Positions 57,028-64,000 of a stretch of DNA of 64,000 nt are shown here, piece after piece. The DNA lies in contig OX235270.1 in the NCBI GenBank assembly GCA_944472135.2, forward strand, positions 82,779,168 through 82,843,167, given 5' to 3'. The notes below the pieces were generated by a model. The model did not search any database, was not told the DNA's origin, and saw only the letters and a program-made list of their open reading frames with translations. Each line of letters opens with the position of its first letter. Position 1 is the first letter of the stretch. This DNA is from Trichobilharzia regenti. Taxonomy: Eukaryota > Platyhelminthes > Trematoda > Strigeidida > Schistosomatidae. The position numbers and the translations under genes were made by a program.

Positions 57028-59504
57028 TTTCGGAGTTTTAGCTTTGGTAAATATATTCCAAAAGCGTAGTGTTTCATCCCCTGCTCCAGTCACAATATTT
57101 TCACCATCTGGACTGATTGCCAAATACAACACTCGATACGAATGTCCGACTAGTTTGACCAACTGAGTAAGACTAGGATATCGCCAAACAAGAATTTGAT
57201 TCTGTGAGTAGCCATGTGTGCTGACTAATTCATTGCTATGTATTGACCAAGCGATATTGCAAACCTGTTATTAAAGATACAATAATTTAGATACAGAGTA
57301 TTTCTACATGAAGAGGTCATCAACCAAGTTAAAATATTTATAAGAGACTGAGGACAATCTGCTCTATAAATACTGAGGATGTCACACAATCAACATTGTA
57401 AGTATGAATTAATGTAGTTTGTTAGTACATGATAACGCAAAATGCATAAAAATGAACTAGTAACTTACACCGCTAACGTGAAATACGGAATTGACTCTTC
57501 CCTGGGAAAGCTTGGAGCTTTTGACTAGGGTTTTAAATGATTATTTAGTAGCAATAGAATACGCAGCAATCAAACTAATTACGTATTCTACTGAAAAACC
57601 GAAAAATATACATCAATCAATAAGAAGTAAAACAGATAAAAGCAAATTAAGCACACCTTATAGTATTTTTGTTCCTGTCCGAAGGCTGTGAAATTCTGAA
57701 AAATATTTTGCTTAATTGTTATTCGCCCTAATTACTACCATCACTGGTTTTTCGGTATCTAGTCACTGAGACAAATTATATTGCAGTATTGTTAAGCCCC
57801 TCCAGGTGCCTCTCACGGATGTTTCGGCAAATAAGTTACGAAAATTCATGGAATACCAGGACCGAAAATTTTATAAACACTCCTTTCAAAACCTTGTGTT
57901 TCCACCTACAACAGTACATGTTCTACCATTTTATTATCTGTATTCTCAAATTCTGATGAATTGTTTGTGGTTGGTCACTTCTAATAGACTAAAAACTATT
58001 TAACCTTCACATTTATCATCTCAAGATTTCTGTTCCAGAATCTACAGGAAACCCACAAAATGTGACCAAAGACTACCTACTTGGCTTCCAGTATCAACAC
58101 TACGCAAAGCTTGGCCAGTTAACGTATTCCAAAAACGAATGCAGCGGTCAGCTGTACCACCACCGCTAGCAAGTAATCCATGCTGATGAGGTGACCATGC
58201 AATTGCTTTGACAGCAGCAACGTGTTCTTCATAAGTTAAAACCGGACCTCCAGTAGATGGAGCATGTTGACTCCAAACAAGTAGACGATTGTCATTACCT
58301 CCTGAAGCCAAATACTGACTATCTGGTGACCACTTCAGTCCACATACCTTTTTATTTAGATGGAATAAACAAAATAAAATGAAGTATTAAGGTCAAAGAA
58401 ATAAAATGCGTTAGTTAACGTTGCATAATTGCTTTCATATACAACAAAATAAGCAAGCACAACATCGTGTTTGCAACGTAAAACAGTGACTAGTAATTAA
58501 ATGAAATGACACTCAACTTAAACAGTGAGTTGAATGTAACTCCTTACTTCTTGCGAAGAAGCATGAAGACAGTGTATAGACAGACGTCCAAAGGGACCCA
58601 AGTCAGCAGAACAACAAAACTACCGAAATAAAGCTCACACTTGTAACCTTTATAATATGCATTTCAATAATATCAGAATGCAGAATCAAAGTCGCTCAAA
58701 CACAGAAATCCTTAGTACTACTATAATTACCTCTTGCCTGTGATCTTTCAGCACACGAACTGCCCCGGGAACAAGACGATCTGTCCCATTTTCAATTGAT
58801 TGCAACGCAGTGCTATTGGTAACAGTGGAACTTGCTGAAGTTCTTGCCGCAGACCACGACGACCCATGCTCTACATCTCGAAAACCGAGTACTTCCATAT
58901 CCATACGAGCTGGTGTACTTGGAGAGTCGATTTCTGTAAGATTACTAACAGACATTATCGGTGTTGAAGCACGTGCACAATTTAGATCGCTCTCTCCTTG
59001 AACAGGATGACTTGGTAAACTCATGGAACTTGGATAATCTTGATCTGTCATCATTTCATCTCTGTCTGCAAGGTCAGCAGTTGGTTCAGAAGCAGTGATG
59101 GGATTTGAGTTAGGCAAATGACCAGCAGGACCACCACCAGAATTAGCAGAAGCGCGAGTATCACGAAGTAATATATAGCGATCTCTACTTCCTGATGCTA
59201 AAAGATCAGCATTCCAAGCTAAAGCACCAACCCTAGCTATATGCCCGTTTAGTGATCGTATGCAGGAACTTTTTGTCACATCCCAAATTTGAACATGACC
59301 ACGATAAGTCCCGATCGCCAAATGGCTTCCCTAAAAATAAAACAAGCACAATTGTTTTACAGAAAGTAATTCCGACATAACAGATAAAAAATGTTCTTCT
59401 AACGTTAGCAGTTACTTGTTGAATAACATGCTAGTGTACCTACAAAATAAAATATTTATATGCAATGTGATACTGAGAACTCACTCATAAATATCATCAT
59501 CATC

Positions 59505-59546
<42 letters not shown>

Positions 59547-62500
59547 TACTTTTACTAATAAACATCCATTACATGATGAAAGTCAAAGCGAATTCTCATG
59601 GCAAATTCAATCACAATTTTCGTCAGAGACCGATATTCATTTCGGAAATGAATTATGTTTAATGCGCTTTATAACAATGTATAAAGTGATGTAAAATACA
59701 GAACAGGATGGTGATAAAAACATATTTTTCTGATTGGACGACATCCCAGTTCATTGCAAACATTTCACGATCGAAATAAGTAGTCATACTAACACTAACA
59801 GTTTTAAGTACATCAGGTTTAAATGAAATAATACGGCAGATACTTTTCGGAACCTGAAATATCGTCCAAAGCACGCAGAAAACAAACACACTAACGACTA
59901 AGATGCAGTAGTTAACACAAGTATAGGCAATCCAGTGGAAAAGAAGAACATTACTCACACAAAACGTTGTTTTAACCTATACCAATAAGTAAATCAAGTC
60001 GATAGTCTTACCTGTGACACTCACTTTTAAATTCTGAAATGCGAAGCGAGTGATTCACTAATTTTATGGCAATCTTCAACGACAAGAGGTGTCGCAACCT
60101 TTCGTGTAAAATTAGAATAAAGCTGAATAATCAATGGGGTAACCAAACAATATGGTTTATGCGTATGCATAAAGCAATGAGCACACCTGATGTCATCTGA
60201 CATTACTTAAACCGCACATTTTTCAGCAAATATTTTTTGAAGTCGACATTACTGTTGGTTAGTTATTACATGTTACTCAATTTTCGCTAGATGCTTCGCT
60301 TTGTACAAATAGGTGAATTTTATTAACCATTCTCTGTTATCTTCATCAATGTAAGTCTTATCACGACCAAACGACGAAGTGGGTGAAATCAACAGTTAGT
60401 GAACATATCTATAAAAGTACCTTTTTAGACCAAGCGACCGAAGAAATAACATCAGTTTCTCCAGAAACATCGCATAATCGAGTGACCTAAATAGAGAAAA
60501 GCCAAGAACTTCAGCTTAGTAAATGAGTAGGCATAAACAGATTGTTAGTACAGACTCAAAATACACAGCTCTTACTTGACTTGTAAATGCATTCCATAAA
60601 TAAACGCACGTGCCCAAACCAACCGCAAGAACATTCTGAGATGACCAATCCACCAAATTGAGATAAAAGTCATCTTGTAGCTCCGGAGCATCCAAAACTT
60701 TATAGGGTACACGAGATATTTTCCGAGCTTGCTGAAAAGTAGAAGTTTCACAAAATAAGTATTACAAATATGAACATGAAAGTAACGGTTAAGGGGAATC
60801 TGAAACTTGTCAATTTAATTATTCAACATGCCGAAGACGTCAGACACAATCGACTTTTACTCAAACGAGAATCAGAGCTGTTTTACCCATGTGCAAGAGT
60901 TTGTTCTAAAGGATAAAAGTTTATCAATTTACTTGCCTTTTGTGGAAATCTAAGTAGATTTTGGCTTTTTTCTGATACAGGAGACATGGTGTACGGGGAG
61001 GTTTTCAATTTGCAAGGACTCTCTCTTCGTAGCTTGAACTGCAGTAAAATAATAATAAATAAAAAATTAAAGAAGGGCAATAATACACAAATACTTCGTT
61101 TTTCAAGAGCATTAAGCAGAGAAATTCGGTATAAGGAGAATGTGGCGACTTGAACTTCCGCACATTTGTGCAAAGTTCTATATCGAAAACAGACAGACAG
61201 ACATAAGGAGAAGAACGAAATCAAGGCTGTATCTAAACGCATAGCAGTTAGAAATGAGAAGAAACAGAATAACCTAACGGACCCCGTTCTTTGTAACCCA
61301 CCAATTTGCATTGGGTTATACACCCAAAGGAACTAGTACGGTGGTTTTATGATATTTAATTGATCATAACACCCATTCGTGCTCCTGGCACTTTGGTCGC
61401 CCAATGGAAAGAGCTTCCCACTCCTAGTTAATAAACAGATGGTTACTTTGGTGGAAAAAAATAATTAAGGCTGCTTGTCACGATGATATCAGCCACGCAT
61501 TTCCAGCAAAACTGGGTGTCAGCTGACCGAATTAATCAGTGCAACGAAACCCACCCACACTACAGACTTGTTGGTTATGACATTTAATGTCCATAAACCA
61601 TCAATGGATAGTAAATACCCTATACATAAGCTAAGGACTTAAGAATGTTCCTACAACACAACCGTATCTGTATAAATGTACAATACAAATGCGACATAAG
61701 CAATTCAACGAGAAGCTTATGAAATACCTGCGCCATGTTATCCTGATGTTTCCGTTGTACTAACACTGATTCACTTCAGTTCGAATCTAATATAGACTTT
61801 ACAAAGCGTGACTGGGTTTACTTAAAACTTAGTCCACGCTCTTCGCACAAAATAACGGACTAAACCAATTATTAGCATCTGCTATTGACAAACTCACCTC
61901 TCATCAAGACTTATCAAGGGTAAATCAAACATCTAACCTCACTAATGAAGATGAAACAATACAGACTTCCAAGTTTTATCTCGACCAGCCAAGATGTGCC
62001 ACTCTCGCTTTTAGTTGTCATTGTGTGAAGTCACTTGAATGACCTTAGCAGTTCCTGAGGCTAAACATAATTAGTGCAAACATTACAAAAGAACTAAGTG
62101 TTAGAAGACATTACCAGTAGCATTCGATTTAAAACACAGAGCTGTGCTGGCAATGGATAGAACCCTTGAAGCAAACCTAGTAGTACGATCAAACTTTACT
62201 ATAGAGGAGAACTCAGGCACTCTGGTGCGGCAACATCCACTTGACAAAAATATAGTTTTAATAAATAGACGTTTTATTGCTCATAATAATGAAATTATTA
62301 TCTTACTGGAATGAATAAACTATTGCAAGTTTCAACCGGGAACTTCAAAATATCACACGCAAAAAATAACTCACGGAAAACATATTATTATTTTCTCTGG
62401 CTGCTAAAACTCCATCTGAGTTCCCACATTTAGAATTCACAGGGCTATATACACCGCCCAGTGTTTCCTCAAGCTCATTTACCACAAGGGCAGAAAGAAG

Positions 62501-62925
62501 ATCACTACCTCGCGTCTCGTTTGAAACTGGAGTGTCCTGTGCAACTGAATTGCTACTGGATGTCCCCCAGTTACTCTCTCCGGTAAAAGATGCAAGACTG
62601 TGATGACCACTTTGACTTATATGATCTGCGTTGTTGTTAATCCCATCAGTAGACCCACGGCTATTCTGGAAGAGTTTCCGTGTAGGATTGCTGTTAGGCT
62701 GCTATAATCAACTTAAATTAGAATTCTTAACTAATTAACCTCGAAGAAGGTTGATGTTTTCCAGCGTGCATTTGTCCTCAAGGGAATGTATCTATCCATA
62801 AAGTTTTCTTTAGTTGGAGTCTTCATAGGGCTAACAGTTTTAATGGGCTACAAAATTAAGGAATATAAACGACTTACCGATTTATATGGAGACCCTAGAA
62901 GTCGTTTTTCGTAGCCCTGCTCCAT
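57028..62925 (-). CDS. FZR1: Fizzy-related/Cdh1 APC/C activator (WD40), nine exons found, last exon missing
   Basis: Exons (minus, transcription order): 62925-62878, 62847-62740, 62701-62375, 61038-60937, 60731-60576, 60486-60421, 59330-58731, 58347-58081, 57264-57028; all are multiples of three, giving 637 residues. FZR1/Cdh1 binds the anaphase-promoting complex and recruits D-box and KEN-box substrates in late mitosis and G1. The start [10 protein letters not shown] matches the family N terminus. The C-box DRYIP is at 34-38, preceded by a KEN at 29-31. [17 protein letters not shown] is near 180, and then comes the WD40 propeller from [20 protein letters not shown] (about 199) to [11 protein letters not shown] (about 624). 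Against an approximately 500-residue norm, exon 7 carries an insert of about 120 residues (329-460) between blades. Intron 1 is 30 bp and intron 2 is 38 bp; intron 4 appears to be GC-AG. The C-terminal IR tail, needed for APC/C binding, is not found. Confidence 0.95.
59506..59543. repeat. (TA)n microsatellite in FZR1 intron 6
   Basis: About 18 TA units following (ATC)n; lies in the intron between exons 60486-60421 and 59330-58731. Confidence 0.88.
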
Positions 62926-63355
62926 CCTTAACCGAATTAGCTAATCCCTGAAGGGCGCCTTTGAGGAATAGGGACAAACAAATCTCAATGTTCAATTGGT
63001 GAACATGAACTTTCGTACTGCACATATACAGAAATGAAAGTTTTATTAGTGAAGCTATGAAGAAGTGTCTGAGTTTTCTTCCTGTTTTTGAGAGCTTATC
63101 AAAAAAGCTCATCCCATCTGTTGTTCATAATAACTGTAGTTTAAAAGTAGCCGTCCATACTCTATATTACCACATTCTAAATCTATATATATAGTCCCTT
63201 TTCATGGACAGTCAAGTGCCAGCTGCAACCCTGTTAGAAAAAGAACTTCATTTTCTGCAAATCCGGATGTGGGATGGATAATTCATGTGATCCTTAATTC
63301 ATGCTAATTCATACTCTTCATTTTGGTGACCAACAAGATAATGAATATGATAGTG
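62926..63355 (-). promoter_or_regulatory. 5' UTR and presumed promoter region of FZR1
   Basis: Directly upstream of the FZR1 start on the minus strand. No TATA box or other motif is convincing; the assignment is by position only. The minus frame remains open upstream of the ATG to about 63112, but the conserved N terminus fixes the start at 62925. Confidence 0.35.
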
Positions 63356-64000
63356 ACATTATTATTATTATTGCTCCCTTGGGTTCCTAGTCGAACATAG
63401 GGCTTCAACTGCACGTCTCCATTTTCTTCTGTCTTCTGCTATACTTTTCGCCTGCATCCATGTTAATCCATATTCTTTCAACTCCTCTTCACACGATCTC
63501 CTCCATGTCACCCTTGCACTGACGTCCCACTCGCCGCTTCAATTTCGGGTTCCACTCGAGGGCCTGACGCGCGATGTCACCCAACGGTCTCCTCAGCGAG
63601 TGTTCGATCCATCTCCACTTTCTCCTGCATATTTGTTGGCCGATTGGTTCTTGTTTTGTTTGTTCCCATACTTTCTTGTTGGTGATTCTTTCCGGCCATC
63701 TGATCTTCAGTATTGAGCGAAGACAGTTGTTAATAAAGGTCTGCAACCCTTTGGAAATATTCTTTGTGACCCGCCCGACAAGTTTCTGATCCGTATAGAA
63801 AAACTGACTGACTTGAAGTTTGTATTGAAAATCCGAATTTTGTTAGTGATGCTGAGTGACGAAGATTTCCAGATTGATTTCAGGCTGATGAATGTGTTTC
63901 TCGCCTTCCCGATTCTCGATTTGACATCCTCGTCCGCTCCTCCTGTAGTTGAGACAATGCTCCCTAGATAAGTGAATGAAGTAACCTCTTTCAAATCCCT
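63356..64000 (-). pseudogene. RTE-like LINE, 3' end, running off the window
   Basis: The minus strand encodes KEVTSFTYLGSIVSTTGG, a DVKSRIGKARNTFI segment, a NKIRIFNTNF segment, then after a frameshift FINNCLRSILKIRWPE, RKWRWIEHSLRRPLGDI and LEWNPKLKRRVG, ending with CCCTATGTTCGACTAGGAACCC and (AAT)n at 63356-63400. This is the C-terminal region of RTE/SR2-type LINEs. It is better preserved than the 22571 copy; only one frameshift is obvious (about 63710-63740). The RT lies beyond the right edge. Confidence 0.87.

Noticed and set aside
62882..63112. A longer N terminus for FZR1 starting upstream at 63112
   Set aside because: The conserved N terminus [10 protein letters not shown] starts at the internal ATG at 62925; the upstream residues resemble no FZR1.

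Overview
The window is eukaryotic and looks like a blood-fluke (schistosomatid trematode) genome. The evidence is an AT-rich repeat-dense background, two host genes with very small introns near their 5' ends (30-38 bp), and the mix of retroelements: a Ty3/gypsy pol, a BEL/Pao-type LTR element, RTE-like LINEs, Penelope-like elements with GIY-YIG domains, and tRNA-derived SINEs with hammerhead-ribozyme-like tails of the kind known as Sm-alpha in Schistosoma. The species cannot be fixed from the sequence alone.

Layout. 1-2190: 3' two-thirds of a Ty3/gypsy pol on the minus strand, cut inside the reverse transcriptase. 2190-6790: a BEL/Pao-like element with two recognisable LTRs, a gag-like ORF and no pol, preceded by a third, diverged LTR-like copy. 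8802-11012: a five-exon NASP-type histone chaperone gene (plus strand). 11747-19445: about 12.5 copies of a 617-bp tandem repeat, itself an old diverged dimer. 19450-39668: no host gene recognised; a graveyard of SINEs, RTE LINE fragments, Penelope-like fragments and foldback elements. 39669-53840: about 9.4 near-identical copies of a 1,514-bp tandem unit built largely from the 3' half of a non-LTR retrotransposon. 57028-62925: a fizzy-related/Cdh1 (FZR1) gene on the minus strand in nine identified exons, all phase 0; the short terminal exon was not found. 63356-64000: a second RTE-like LINE 3' end, running off the window.

The two host genes belong to unrelated processes (histone H1/H3-H4 escort; activation of the anaphase-promoting complex) and there is no sign that they are co-regulated. 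The most unusual structures are the inverted tRNA-SINE pairs with hammerhead-like arms (30279-30549 and 34345-34632), the two megasatellite arrays with different internal histories, a Penelope-like copy whose 5' part is inverted, and an insertion of about 120 residues between WD40 blades of the FZR1 homologue.
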